A stretch of 64,000 nucleotides of DNA, taken from contig MGUU01000024.1 in assembly GCA_001800135.1 (NCBI GenBank), positions 1 through 64,000 of the forward strand, read 5' to 3'. This DNA comes from Elusimicrobia bacterium RIFCSPLOWO2_02_FULL_39_32 (GTDB lineage: Bacteria > Elusimicrobiota > Elusimicrobia > 2-02-FULL-39-32). Shown piece after piece: positions 24,978-31,843 of the stretch. Below the pieces are notes generated by a model. That model was not told the origin of the DNA. It saw nothing but the letters and a program-made list of their open reading frames with translations, and did no database searches. The translations under genes and the position numbers were made by a program. Position 1 is the first letter of the stretch; the number at the start of each line of letters is the position of its first letter.

Positions 24978-26483
24978 ATGAAAATCAATAAAAAGTTAGT
25001 TTTTTTATTTTTAGCAGGAATACTTTTAGTTTTTGACCGTACAAATTTGTTTGCAGACGCTCTTCAAAAAATAGCTAAAAAAATTTCCTCTGTGGGCAAG
25101 GATTTAAAAAATAAGAAAGTAGCTGTTTTGCCTTTGCCTTATCATGATGGCAGAGAATCAAAGGGCTCTACCATTGTTTCAGAACGGCTGATTACTAAAA
25201 TTGTGGAACAAAAAAAATTAGAGGTGATAGAGCGCTCATTGTTAGAAAAAGTTTTTAGGGAGTTAAAGTTGCAAACTAGCGGAGGTATTGACGAAGAATC
25301 CGCAAAACAGATTGGCAAAGTTTTGGGAGTGGAAGCGATTGTAAGTGGAACTTTAATTGATTTGGGAGAAGAAGAAGTTGAAATCAATGCAAGGCTCATC
25401 CAAGCGGAAACAGGGAAAATTCTTGTTGCTTCTAGCGGCAAAGTGGACCGGTTCTGGAAAGATGAGGAGCCAAAACAAAAAGAGGTTGCTCAATCTTTAG
25501 ATAAAACTTCTCAAAAGCAAGAGCAAACCAAGCTGACCCAAGCCGATGCAGAAAATTTAACTGTGAGTGAACCAGAACCAACAGGGCCAACCATTGTGCT
25601 GAGCAATCATCCTACTGGCGGTTATGGATCCATGCCTGCCCATTCACAAGGAGATATGGGAGCACCTAGGGGAGATTTTCATCCTGCGCATTTTCCTCCA
25701 AACCAGCAAGGGCAAATGGTTCCTCCGCACCAACCACCAGAAGGACAGATGATGCCACCTCCCCATGGTGAAATGAGACAAGGCGCACATGGTCAAATGC
25801 AGCCGCCTCCTTATGGAGAGATGAACCAACCTCCGCATGGACAGATGCAACCACCTCCTTATGGTGGGATGCCGCCTCCTCCCCATGGACAAATGATGAC
25901 TCCTCCCTTTGGTATGCCGGATGAGCAAATGGGGATGGAAGATACAGATCAAATGATCTGGACTGGACCTTTAGATAGTTTTTTGATTGAGGCTGGATTT
26001 CCACATGAAATGGCTAGAAGTCCAATTGGGCAACAGCTTTTACAAGGCATTATACTTTTAAAAGAAGGTCAGCCTGAAGCTGCGGAAAAACATTTTTTAA
26101 TGCTTGCTGAAAATCTAAGAAAAGAACCTCGTTTAAGAGCTATGGCAAAATTAGGTGTTGGGCTTAGTCTTTTTGCAGAAGAAAATAAGGATAAAGCAAA
26201 AGAGGAACTAGAGGATATTGCAGCGTTTAAACAATGGCCAAAGATCAGCGCGGCAGCTCATTTTATTTTAGGAAGATTTAGTGAAAGTTTAGGTGAGCAA
26301 AGAAAAGCCCAAGATCATTATGTGGAAGTGATTCGCTTAATACCTTTTCAGACTCTTTTAGTGCGTAACGCTGGCAACCGTTTACGAAGAATGCGTTCTG
26401 AAGAAAATGTTGCTGAAAGGGTAAAAATGAGAAGAGCAATGCGGAGGGAGAAAAGACAAGCAAATAGGGATAATCTGAGATAA
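24978..26483 (+). CDS. CsgG/FlgO-like exported protein with Pro/Met/His-rich repeats and C-terminal TPR region
   Basis: A signal peptide occupies about residues 1-27. Residues 40-165 match the CsgG/FlgO fold: KKVAVLPLPYHDGRES, then a conserved ERSLLEKVFRELKLQ-type helix and a GVEAIVSGTLIDLG strand. Proteins of this family act in the outer membrane or periplasm, often in secretion or in assembly of surface structures. Residues about 235-320 are low-complexity with repeating HGQM and QPPPYGEM-like units. Residues about 330-460 hold TPR-like helices, and the C-terminus is very basic. The start ATG follows a GGGGG stretch at normal spacing. The combination suggests a scaffold in the envelope; the exact role is unknown. 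Confidence 0.75.
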   Translation: MKINKKLVFLFLAGILLVFDRTNLFADALQKIAKKISSVGKDLKNKKVAVLPLPYHDGRESKGSTIVSERLITKIVEQKKLEVIERSLLEKVFRELKLQTSGGIDEESAKQIGKVLGVEAIVSGTLIDLGEEEVEINARLIQAETGKILVASSGKVDRFWKDEEPKQKEVAQSLDKTSQKQEQTKLTQADAENLTVSEPEPTGPTIVLSNHPTGGYGSMPAHSQGDMGAPRGDFHPAHFPPNQQGQMVPPHQPPEGQMMPPPHGEMRQGAHGQMQPPPYGEMNQPPHGQMQPPPYGGMPPPPHGQMMTPPFGMPDEQMGMEDTDQMIWTGPLDSFLIEAGFPHEMARSPIGQQLLQGIILLKEGQPEAAEKHFLMLAENLRKEPRLRAMAKLGVGLSLFAEENKDKAKEELEDIAAFKQWPKISAAAHFILGRFSESLGEQRKAQDHYVEVIRLIPFQTLLVRNAGNRLRRMRSEENVAERVKMRRAMRREKRQANRDNLR

Positions 26484-26560
26484 TATAAATATAGAAATTT
26501 TCCATAGAACTAACTTAAACCGAGATTATGCAGGAAATGGTCTTTTTCTTATCCTAAAGG

Positions 26561-26670
26561 ACACCACTCGCTTCGCTCGTCCCTCCTCTTAAAAGATTCT
26601 TTTGTAGGAAGGGACAGTCCACGATGGGACGAGTGCTGCTTCGCTGCGAGAGTGGTCGCCAAGGCGACCA
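26561..26670. repeat. Intergenic palindromic repeat (REP-like)
   Basis: Between the CsgG-like gene and amrS lies a block with a large imperfect inverted repeat. The left arm, CCACTCGCTTCGCTCGTCCC (26564-26583), is mirrored by 26626-26655, and an extra perfect 8-bp hairpin, TGGTCGCC-AA-GGCGACCA, occupies 26653-26670. No ORF fits here. It resembles REP-type or small non-autonomous elements, but no second full copy is seen in the window. Confidence 0.5.
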
Positions 26671-26698
26671 TCTTAGAATGAATAAGGAAGTGATTTAA

Positions 26699-27748
26699 AT
26701 TTTAAGTTTAGATAAAATTTTAGATGAACATTCAATAGAAGGCAAACTTTACGAAAAATTATCAGAAAATAAACTCCGCTGTTTTGCCTGCGGCCACCGC
26801 TGTATTATTTTTGACGGGCAATGCGGTATTTGTAAAGTGCGGAGAAACAAAAATGGAAAACTTTTTGTTCCGCATGGTTATGTAGCTGCCATTCAGTGCG
26901 ATCCGACTGAAAAAAAACCTTTCTTTCACGCGCTTCCCGGATCAAAATCTCTTACTTTTGGAATGCTCGGATGTGATTTCCATTGCCCTAATTGTCAAAA
27001 TTGGGATATTTCACAGGCGGTTCGCGATCCAGAAGCAGGAGTGATGCCAAATGATGTTTCTCCAGAGAAGATGAGTGAAATCGCCAAACAACTAGGAGCG
27101 TCTTTGGTGGTTAGTTCTTATAATGAACCTCTTATCACAGCAGAGTGGGCTGTTTCAATTTTTAAGGATGCGCGAAAAAATGGTTTTAAAACCGGTTTTG
27201 TTTCTAATGGGAATGCCACCCCTGAAGTCCTCAAATTTATTCGTCCTTATACGGATTGTTATAAGGTGGATTTAAAAAGCTTCAAACAAGAAAATTATCG
27301 GGCGCTGGGAGGTAAAGTTTCTACTGTATTAGAAACCATTGCAAGTTTAGTGAAGATGAAATTTTGGGTAGAGATCGTTACGCTCATTATTCCAGGATTC
27401 AACGATTCAGATGAGGAATTAAAAGAGATTGCAAAGTTTTTGGCTTCTATCTCTTTTGATATTCCTTGGCATGTCACAGCGTTTCATAAAGATTATAAGA
27501 TGATGGATCCAGATAATACCCCAGCTGCTACTTTAATTCGCGCTGCTCAACTTGGAGAGGAAGCGGGTTTAAGATATGTTTATGCTGGAAACTTGCCAGG
27601 GAAAGTTAGCAAGTATGAGAATACCTACTGTCCATCTTGCAAAAAACTTTTGATAGAAAGATTCGGGTTTAGAATTCTTCAAGATTTAATTTCCCCTTCT
27701 GGCTTTTGTCCCTCCTGTAAAACAGATATCCCCGGCATGTGGTCTTAA
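26699..27748 (+). CDS. amrS: AmmeMemoRadiSam system radical SAM enzyme AmrS, probable AUU start
   Basis: The radical SAM cluster motif is CDFHCPNC (CxxxCxxC), followed by QNWDISQ, typical of AmrS. EKKPFFH and LPGSKSLTFG just before it are also family hallmarks. Starting at the first NTG codon (GTG 26837) would remove conserved sequence: the same frame upstream encodes LRCFACGHRCIIFDGQCGIC, the cysteine-rich N-terminal segment of this family. That frame is open back to a TAA at 26696 and holds no ATG, GTG or TTG. ATT at 26699 lies 8 nt after AAGGAAG (26684-26690), so an AUU start is the best reading. The C-terminus has two more CxxC pairs. AmrA is encoded at 44,346; AmrB is not in the window. 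Confidence 0.85.
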   Translation: MLSLDKILDEHSIEGKLYEKLSENKLRCFACGHRCIIFDGQCGICKVRRNKNGKLFVPHGYVAAIQCDPTEKKPFFHALPGSKSLTFGMLGCDFHCPNCQNWDISQAVRDPEAGVMPNDVSPEKMSEIAKQLGASLVVSSYNEPLITAEWAVSIFKDARKNGFKTGFVSNGNATPEVLKFIRPYTDCYKVDLKSFKQENYRALGGKVSTVLETIASLVKMKFWVEIVTLIIPGFNDSDEELKEIAKFLASISFDIPWHVTAFHKDYKMMDPDNTPAATLIRAAQLGEEAGLRYVYAGNLPGKVSKYENTYCPSCKKLLIERFGFRILQDLISPSGFCPSCKTDIPGMWS

Positions 27749-27770
27749 AAATTGTTAATGAGGAAGGGTC

Positions 27771-27799
27771 TTGATTTTTTAGACGAGGATTGTTAATAT
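27771..27799 (+). promoter_or_regulatory. Promoter of the split tRNA-Asn gene
   Basis: A -35 element TTGATT (27771-27776), a 17-bp spacer and a -10 TAATAT (27794-27799) precede the tRNA by about 37 nt. This is a consensus-like housekeeping promoter, so the tRNA can be transcribed on its own. Confidence 0.65.
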
Positions 27800-27836
27800 A
27801 ACAAACGCGTCAAAAAATTAATTTGTTATTTAAAAT

Positions 27837-28156
27837 TCCCGGGTAGCTCAATGGTGGAGCATCCCGCTGTAAACCCATGCAGCCTTGTCTGGAAACAGGC
27901 AAGTGAATAACCAGGTGAACTCAGGGAAGCCTAAGTCCTCATAAAGGATAAGGTAATCCTGAGCCAAGTTCCGACCATAAATCGGAAAAGGTGCAGAGAC
28001 TAGAACGTAAAGTTCGTACTCTATGAATTAGGGGAAGCGCCTGGCTCCGTAAAGAAAAATTATTTTCTTCGGAGATGATATAGTCCAAGCCTTAAGGAAA
28101 CTTAAGGATTACTTGTAACGGGAGGGTTGTAGGTTCGAGTCCTACCCCGGGAGCCA
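27837..28156 (+). tRNA. tRNA-Asn(GUU) split by a group I intron in the anticodon loop
   Basis: Exon 1 is 27837-27870 and exon 2 is 28116-28156; CCA is encoded. The acceptor stem TCCCGGG/CCCGGGA is perfect, the D stem is GCTC/GAGC, the anticodon stem TCCCG/CGGGA, the T stem GTAGG/CCTAC with loop TTCGAGT, and the variable loop is short. Joining after T27870 and before T28116 gives the seven-base loop CTGTTAA, the canonical tRNA-Asn loop with anticodon GUU. The unspliced sequence shows GTA and might be misread as tRNA-Tyr, but bacterial tRNA-Tyr has a long variable arm, which is absent here. Confidence 0.93.
27871..28115 (+). ncRNA. Group I intron (IC3-like), 245 nt, no ORF
   Basis: All core elements are visible. 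P1: exon GCTGT (27866-27870) pairs with GCAGC (27879-27883), putting the required U-G wobble at the splice site. P2: 27884-27891 with 27896-27903, closed by GAAA. P4: CTCAGG (27920-27925) with CCTGAG (27958-27963), within the P and Q sequences. R: GGTGCAGAGACTAG (27990-28003); S: TATAGTCCAAGC (28079-28090), forming P7. P9: CCTTAAG-GAAA-CTTAAGG (28090-28107). The intron ends with the obligatory G (28115). The P, Q, R and S strings closely resemble the Anabaena tRNA-Leu intron. It is small, lacks a homing endonuclease gene and is probably self-splicing. It sits between positions 35 and 36 of the tRNA. Confidence 0.92.
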
Positions 28157-28169
28157 AATAGGACGGTCC

Positions 28170-28211
28170 ATGCCTGAATTGTCGATTCTCAGTGACAATT
28201 CAGGCATTTTT
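28170..28211 (+). terminator. Rho-independent terminator after tRNA-Asn
   Basis: ATGCCTGAATTGTC (28170-28183) pairs perfectly with GACAATTCAGGCAT (28194-28207) around a 10-nt loop, followed by a T run. It starts 14 nt after the CCA end of the tRNA. Confidence 0.85.
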
Positions 28212-28265
28212 GTTGGTTCGAAAATTTTATTTGCCGTTTTCTCAAAATTTCCTATTTTCGAACTG
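28207..28265 (+). repeat. Intergenic repeat, copy 1 (TTTTTGTTGGTTCGAAAA family)
   Basis: The 18-mer TTTTTGTTGGTTCGAAAA at 28207-28224 recurs at 31490-31507. Similarity continues after a divergent spacer, with TTTTCT, AAATTT and CTATT blocks and a closing TCGAA. The element carries TTCGAA near both ends. The rest of the stretch to 28457 shows no convincing gene. Confidence 0.5.
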
Positions 28266-28457
28266 TTCGTCGAGCGGACTGCTTTGGAAAGCAATTCGAA
28301 CGGTTTGGTAAAAGTAAAACTGAGCCTCCCTTCATCTAACATAAACTGCGAGAAAATAATTTGAAGGAGCTGCCTTTTTTCTTCATCTCAATTTAGCAAC
28401 CATTGACCGCATTGCCCACGTCATCGCCACCGCTGCGTAAATCAAAGTTGAGTAGAA

Positions 28458-28778
28458 TTAGTCTCTTTCACTATCAAGGATTCTGTTAATGTCTCTCTTC
28501 CCATGAAGAACCCGAATAACCCGCAGCGCATCCTTTGTTACAAGGTAGTATATCCAAACGACTTCAAATCCTTTAACTGGCCATTTACGGATGCCTTGTA
28601 AGCGAGGATTTTTTAACTTTTTAGGCATTCCAATATTAGGTTGCTTAGTCAGTCGTGAAATTGTTTCATCCACCGCATCAACAAATCGGCTAGCAACGTT
28701 TGGGACGCCTTGATCAATCAAATAAATAAACTGATTAAGAATATCCTGTCGCGCTGTGGACCGGATAATAAATTTCAT
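28458..28778 (-). CDS. parE: ParE/RelE-superfamily toxin
   Basis: This 106-residue protein has the ParE layout: IIRSTARQDILNQFIYLI helix at the start, GMPKKL in the middle, and the VVWIYYLV and LRVIRVLHGKRDI strands at the end. ParE toxins poison DNA gyrase; RelE relatives cut mRNA on the ribosome. The family is clear but the target is not. The ATG overlaps the stop of the antitoxin gene by 4 nt (ATGA), so the pair is translationally coupled, antitoxin first. Confidence 0.85.
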   Translation of the reverse strand: MKFIIRSTARQDILNQFIYLIDQGVPNVASRFVDAVDETISRLTKQPNIGMPKKLKNPRLQGIRKWPVKGFEVVWIYYLVTKDALRVIRVLHGKRDINRILDSERD

Positions 28779-29044
28779 TTAGAAGCAGTTTTTCTATGTT
28801 TCTTTAATAATTGAGATGCTTCGGCCTTAAGATCCTTCCAGAACTCGCGAGTGATTTTGATATCCTCTCCAGATTCAAGCCCCTTCATTAAAAGAGTTTC
28901 GAGTTTTGCGTCAGCTTCTTGTTCTTGGGCTTTCCGAAGCAACGTCCGAACATACTCGCTAACATTGCCGAAGCCTTTATTTTTTATTTGTTTTTTGACA
29001 AATTCTTTCATTGGTTCAGGCATTGAAATAGTTACAGTTGTCAT
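28775..29044 (-). CDS. parD: ParD-like antitoxin
   Basis: This 89-residue protein begins with a ribbon-helix-helix DNA-binding segment (TTVTISMPEPMKEFVKKQI, then GNVSEYVRTLLRKAQ), as in ParD/CopG-type antitoxins. The acidic and then basic C-terminal half would bind the toxin. GGAGGTGAG just upstream of the ATG is a strong ribosome binding site. It probably represses its own promoter, where an inverted repeat overlaps the -10. Confidence 0.85.
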   Translation of the reverse strand: MTTVTISMPEPMKEFVKKQIKNKGFGNVSEYVRTLLRKAQEQEADAKLETLLMKGLESGEDIKITREFWKDLKAEASQLLKKHRKTASK

Positions 29045-29056
29045 GGGCTCACCTCC

Positions 29057-29093
29057 ACACTAACAGTATAACAGTGTTCTTATCTATTATCAA
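29057..29093 (-). promoter_or_regulatory. parDE promoter and operator
   Basis: On the minus strand TTGATA (29093-29088), a 17-bp spacer and TATACT (29070-29065) form a near-consensus promoter. ACACT and AGTGT half-sites (29057-29061 and 29073-29077) flank the -10, a likely ParD autoregulatory operator. The left inverted repeat of the insertion sequence begins only 8 bp upstream of the -35. Confidence 0.7.
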
Positions 29094-29101
29094 TAGGTAA
29101 G

Positions 29102-29129
29102 AAATATTTCTGAGGTTTTGCCATAAGGA
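29102..29129 (+). repeat. Left terminal inverted repeat of the IS
   Basis: This 28-mer is the reverse complement of 31427-31454 except for two central bases (GG against AA). It lies 8 bp from the parDE -35 element. Confidence 0.85.
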
Positions 29130-29331
29130 CGGTGGCCACTGATCACGGGACGTAGGAAGCAAAAGAGCGATGCGTTGAGGAGCAGTTCTTCTAGTTATAT
29201 TTTGGACTGCAAGTCAGGTTTAGTGAAGTGCTACGATATTATTGGGTTAACGGTTTTAAAAGAGTGGGAATAATCTGCGGATTGAAGTTACATCAATCAA
29301 AAGGGATGTTCATTTTGACAGACCTCTCCTG

Positions 29332-30930
29332 TTAGAGAAGACCATGTTCTTTTCTAAAACCTGCCGGATCCACATCCCGAGTAAAAGATTTTGGCGGCTT
29401 GCCCAGAAGGATCATCAACTCTTGAATGTCAAAAATCCCATAATGTTCATCTGTAAAAGCTACAATTTTGGAACGGGTCTGAGAAATTGTATTGAGGCGG
29501 AATCTCCGAATTCCTTCTTCTGTGAGCTTCTGCCCCAATTCGGTGCGATAGGCATTAGTCAGATTGTACATGCATAATGTCAAAACGGCGTGAGCCGTCA
29601 CGGCTCGCTCTGTTTTCTTTGGGATCTTATTGATCAGCCATCCTTGTTTGAGTTCCCGGTTGGTTGTATTTTCAATAAGGCTGCGCCAATCGTATTTGTC
29701 GATAATTCCCAATGGATTAGACACTCCCAACGATGTCAAAAAAACCTTCTCATGTCCGGGATCGTAGTCTCTGCCATTCCAATGTGTCACCATAACCACA
29801 TGGATGGGATTGCCTTTGAAATCCTTGGCATGCGGATTTTTTTTCTGATGCTCCTCATCTCCATATTGATCATAACTGGTCAGTCCCAAGATCCCTACTA
29901 CCTTTAAGTTCTTGCTCTGCTGCCGGAAAATGATCTTCGGATCTTTCCCATCCCTCAAACCGCGCGCATCCTTGGTCACTGCCATGTCAGTGCGCGCTGG
30001 AATAATCCAGTCGATATGATAGGTATGCTTTAAGATCCAAAGAGTCAAACCATCCAGATAGCCCCTGTCGATTAGAAGCAGTTTGATCCTGCCAGATCCT
30101 ATGTTTTCTATGGCTTGCTGGATCAATGGCAGCGTCCAATTCTTTTCGGATTCATGTATCTGCGTGACCTTGGCCGCCACGATGATTCGCGAATCCAGGC
30201 TCCGCAGCAACATCAACTTGAATCCAAAGGTTGTTATTGAAAGGGTCACCAGTCTTTTCTCTTTGCGGCTCCAGACTTCTTTGTCTACCGTCTTGCGTCC
30301 TGCCCCTCCGCACTTCTCTGTGGTTGGTAGGTCTGTGGCATCCATCAAATACGTCCGATCCTTGATAAATCCTCGCTTGGACAAGAGCTTAACCCCTCCA
30401 TTTAAAATACCCTCTAACTCCCGGGGTGAAAAACGATCCAAAGCGTCGGCAAGGGTGTCTTTATGCAAGGGACGATTTTTCTTCCCTTGGCCTCTTTTGC
30501 AGTGTCCATTCTCGATCTGTTCGGCCGTGTAGCCCAGCATCATGAGCAACCCAATATCCCCAAACAGTAATCTTGGCACTTGATTCATCGAGTTTATGCC
30601 CATCAGAATCTTTATCTGGTATGTCAAAAGCAGTTTGGCAATGGTAATCATTCTCCGCGCGTATCCTTCCCCAGCCACATCCAAGCATTCCAGAAATCCA
30701 ATCGTCTTGATGAAGATTAAAAACTTGTCCAGAAAACCCCACCCCCCATGCTGGATCATGCGATAATCTCCTTTCACAATCCGTTGGGCGACCTCCTTCT
30801 GGTCTCGGGTCAGATGCCTCCACGCCAAATACTGGCGGTTCTTCCGCGCAGCTCGGCGCTGTCCGCGCTTGCGCGCCTGCTCCCGGTCCCGTTGATCCTT
30901 AACTGCCTGATTCCTTTTTTTACGGGCCAT
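29332..30930 (-). CDS. IS4-superfamily DDE transposase
   Basis: This 532-residue protein has a catalytic triad in the expected contexts: D197 in LMDATDLP, D288 in LLIDRGYLDG and E420 in YDWRSLIEN, which resembles the IS4-type YxxR...E signature. The long stretch between the second D and the E fits the beta-strand insertion of this superfamily. The N-terminus is very basic (MARKKRNQAVKDQRDREQ) and could bind the inverted repeats. The start overlaps the end of the upstream accessory ORF by 11 nt, suggesting coupled translation. The frame is intact. The closest named IS group (for example IS1634-like) cannot be decided here. Confidence 0.85.
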   Translation of the reverse strand: MARKKRNQAVKDQRDREQARKRGQRRAARKNRQYLAWRHLTRDQKEVAQRIVKGDYRMIQHGGWGFLDKFLIFIKTIGFLECLDVAGEGYARRMITIAKLLLTYQIKILMGINSMNQVPRLLFGDIGLLMMLGYTAEQIENGHCKRGQGKKNRPLHKDTLADALDRFSPRELEGILNGGVKLLSKRGFIKDRTYLMDATDLPTTEKCGGAGRKTVDKEVWSRKEKRLVTLSITTFGFKLMLLRSLDSRIIVAAKVTQIHESEKNWTLPLIQQAIENIGSGRIKLLLIDRGYLDGLTLWILKHTYHIDWIIPARTDMAVTKDARGLRDGKDPKIIFRQQSKNLKVVGILGLTSYDQYGDEEHQKKNPHAKDFKGNPIHVVMVTHWNGRDYDPGHEKVFLTSLGVSNPLGIIDKYDWRSLIENTTNRELKQGWLINKIPKKTERAVTAHAVLTLCMYNLTNAYRTELGQKLTEEGIRRFRLNTISQTRSKIVAFTDEHYGIFDIQELMILLGKPPKSFTRDVDPAGFRKEHGLL

Positions 30931-31303
30931 AGGGCAACTCCTGAGTCTTCAGTTGTTCCATCTGCATAAAAACTTTCCAAAGGTTCTTTTGAATCTTGAG
31001 CCACTCTTTGCGGGTTTTTCTATAAGACTGTGCGGACTTCACCCAACCTTCGGTCTGAGCAACCCAAGCTTTGGGCACATGAATCATCCGTGTCTTCCCG
31101 TCAACGTTGACTGAAAGGTAGAGATGGGGGCCGTGCCGGTATTTATCTGATTTCTTGCAACGACAGTTCGGTTGTCCGCAACGGGTTCGGACTCGAACCA
31201 GACATCCTCTCGCCAAGCGTTCGTGCATGAGGAGTCTATTTTCCATGCGCAAGCGTTCGCGGGCAAGATATCGCATTTTTAAGCGTAGATGACTTAGATC
31301 CAT
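30920..31303 (-). CDS. IS accessory protein, DUF6788-like
   Basis: This 127-residue basic protein contains RCGQPNCRCKKSDKYRHGP followed by YLSVNVDGKTR and VPKAWV, the cysteine- and HGP-containing signature of small proteins that commonly precede transposases. Two or three cysteines may bind a metal. It is the first ORF of the element, with its ATG about 8 nt after a candidate TATAGT -10, so its leader is very short. Its function is unknown; the overlap with the transposase suggests a helper or regulator of transposition. Confidence 0.7.
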   Translation of the reverse strand: MDLSHLRLKMRYLARERLRMENRLLMHERLARGCLVRVRTRCGQPNCRCKKSDKYRHGPHLYLSVNVDGKTRMIHVPKAWVAQTEGWVKSAQSYRKTRKEWLKIQKNLWKVFMQMEQLKTQELPYGP

Positions 31304-31307
31304 GATA

Positions 31308-31339
31308 CCTATATGTTACTATATTTATATACATATAGG
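31308..31339. promoter_or_regulatory. Palindrome at the transposase promoter
   Basis: CCTATATGT (31308-31316) and ACATATAGG (31331-31339) form a 9-bp inverted repeat around an AT-rich centre that contains the minus-strand TATAGT. It is immediately upstream of the first IS gene and could be an operator or a binding site for an IS protein. Confidence 0.45.
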
Positions 31340-31343
31340 AATA

Positions 31344-31375
31344 TATAATAAAAAAAAGCCCCCGGCAAGGGGGCT
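31344..31375 (-). terminator. Terminator upstream of the transposase genes
   Basis: AGCCCCC (31357-31363) pairs with GGGGGCT (31369-31375). Read on the minus strand, the hairpin is followed by a run of T residues, so it stops leftward transcription. It lies inside the IS, upstream of its own promoter, and would stop read-through from the thrC operon into the transposase. Confidence 0.8.
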
Positions 31376-31426
31376 GGTTTTGAAAAGCTTTTAGGAATCT
31401 ACTCCCTCGGGTTCTGAGGAACGTTA

Positions 31427-31454
31427 TCCTTATGGCAAAATTTCAGAAATATTT
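31427..31454 (-). repeat. Right terminal inverted repeat of the IS
   Basis: This is the partner of 29102-29129, matching at 26 of 28 positions in inverted orientation. Confidence 0.85.
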
Positions 31455-31489
31455 TATCGAATTGGAAAACACTGACTGCATAACCTGCG

Positions 31490-31545
31490 TTTTTGTTGGT
31501 TCGAAAAACGTGTCCGACTTTTCTTGAAATTTGCTATTCGAAGAA
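31490..31545 (+). repeat. Intergenic repeat, copy 2 (TTTTTGTTGGTTCGAAAA family)
   Basis: The 18-mer at 31490-31507 is identical to 28207-28224 and in the same orientation. It is followed, after a divergent spacer, by TTTTCTTGAAATTTGCTATT, which resembles the corresponding part of copy 1. The copies lie outside the IS ends, 36 bp beyond the right inverted repeat in this case. Confidence 0.5.
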
Positions 31546-31561
31546 AATCCAATTCAACGAT

Positions 31562-31817
31562 TTAATCTAATTGCAGAATCTCTAATGTTGCTTTAACGGA
31601 AGGGTTTTCGGTGTTTAGGAACTCTATCTTTTTGCCGTGTTTTTGAACTAAAGGTGTAATAAATTCGTCTCCCCATGAGGGGGGCTAAAACTTTCACCCC
31701 TTTAAAATCCAGTTGGATAGGCTCTGTTATATCTTTAGGTAAGAGATAGGCTGTCAATGATAAGTAAGCGTCTTTCCCCATGGGACGGGAAACCAGAATC
31801 TCGCCAAACTTCACCAT
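31562..31817 (-). pseudogene. DUF4325 (STAS-like) gene with a one-base frameshift in a C/G run
   Basis: From the ATG at 31817 the frame reads GEILVSRPMGKDAYLSLTAY and QLDFKGVKVLAP, as in DUF4325/STAS-like proteins, then turns into unrelated sequence and stops at 31593. Skipping one C of the six-C run on the minus strand (31677-31686 region) restores the expected continuation SWGDEFITPL, KKIEFLNTENPSV and ATLEILQLD, ending at TAA 31564-31562. That gives 84 residues, a normal length. Either the gene is inactivated, or it is phase-variable, or the base is a sequencing or assembly error. It lies 26 nt after thrC, at the end of that operon. Confidence 0.75.
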
Positions 31818-31843
31818 CTTCTTGGGTATTTTCTAAGTTTCAA

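Larger units (their letters stand above)
29102..31454 (-). mobile_element. IS4-superfamily insertion sequence, 2,353 bp, with 28-bp terminal inverted repeats
   Basis: The ends are defined by 28-bp inverted repeats at 29102-29129 and 31427-31454 that match at 26 of 28 positions (AAATATTTCTGA, two variable bases, TTTTGCCATAAGGA). Inside are two overlapping genes read leftward: a DUF6788-type accessory ORF and a DDE transposase. A terminator facing leftward lies between the right end and the first gene. Both reading frames are intact, so the element may be active. A clean target-site duplication was not found; TATCAATAGG and TATCGAATTGG outside the ends are only loosely alike. Confidence 0.85.

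Noticed and set aside
25644-26004. Minus-strand ORFs across the CsgG-like gene
   Set aside because: They mirror the Pro/Met/His repeat of the real gene, with no start signal or homology.
27837-27875. tRNA-Tyr(GUA) reading of the tRNA gene
   Set aside because: GTA appears only across the exon-intron border. The short variable loop does not fit bacterial tRNA-Tyr, and the P1 helix and terminal G place the splice sites so that GTT results.
29344-30532. Plus-strand ORFs inside the IS
   Set aside because: They are antisense to the transposase, which has intact catalytic residues and a coupled upstream gene.
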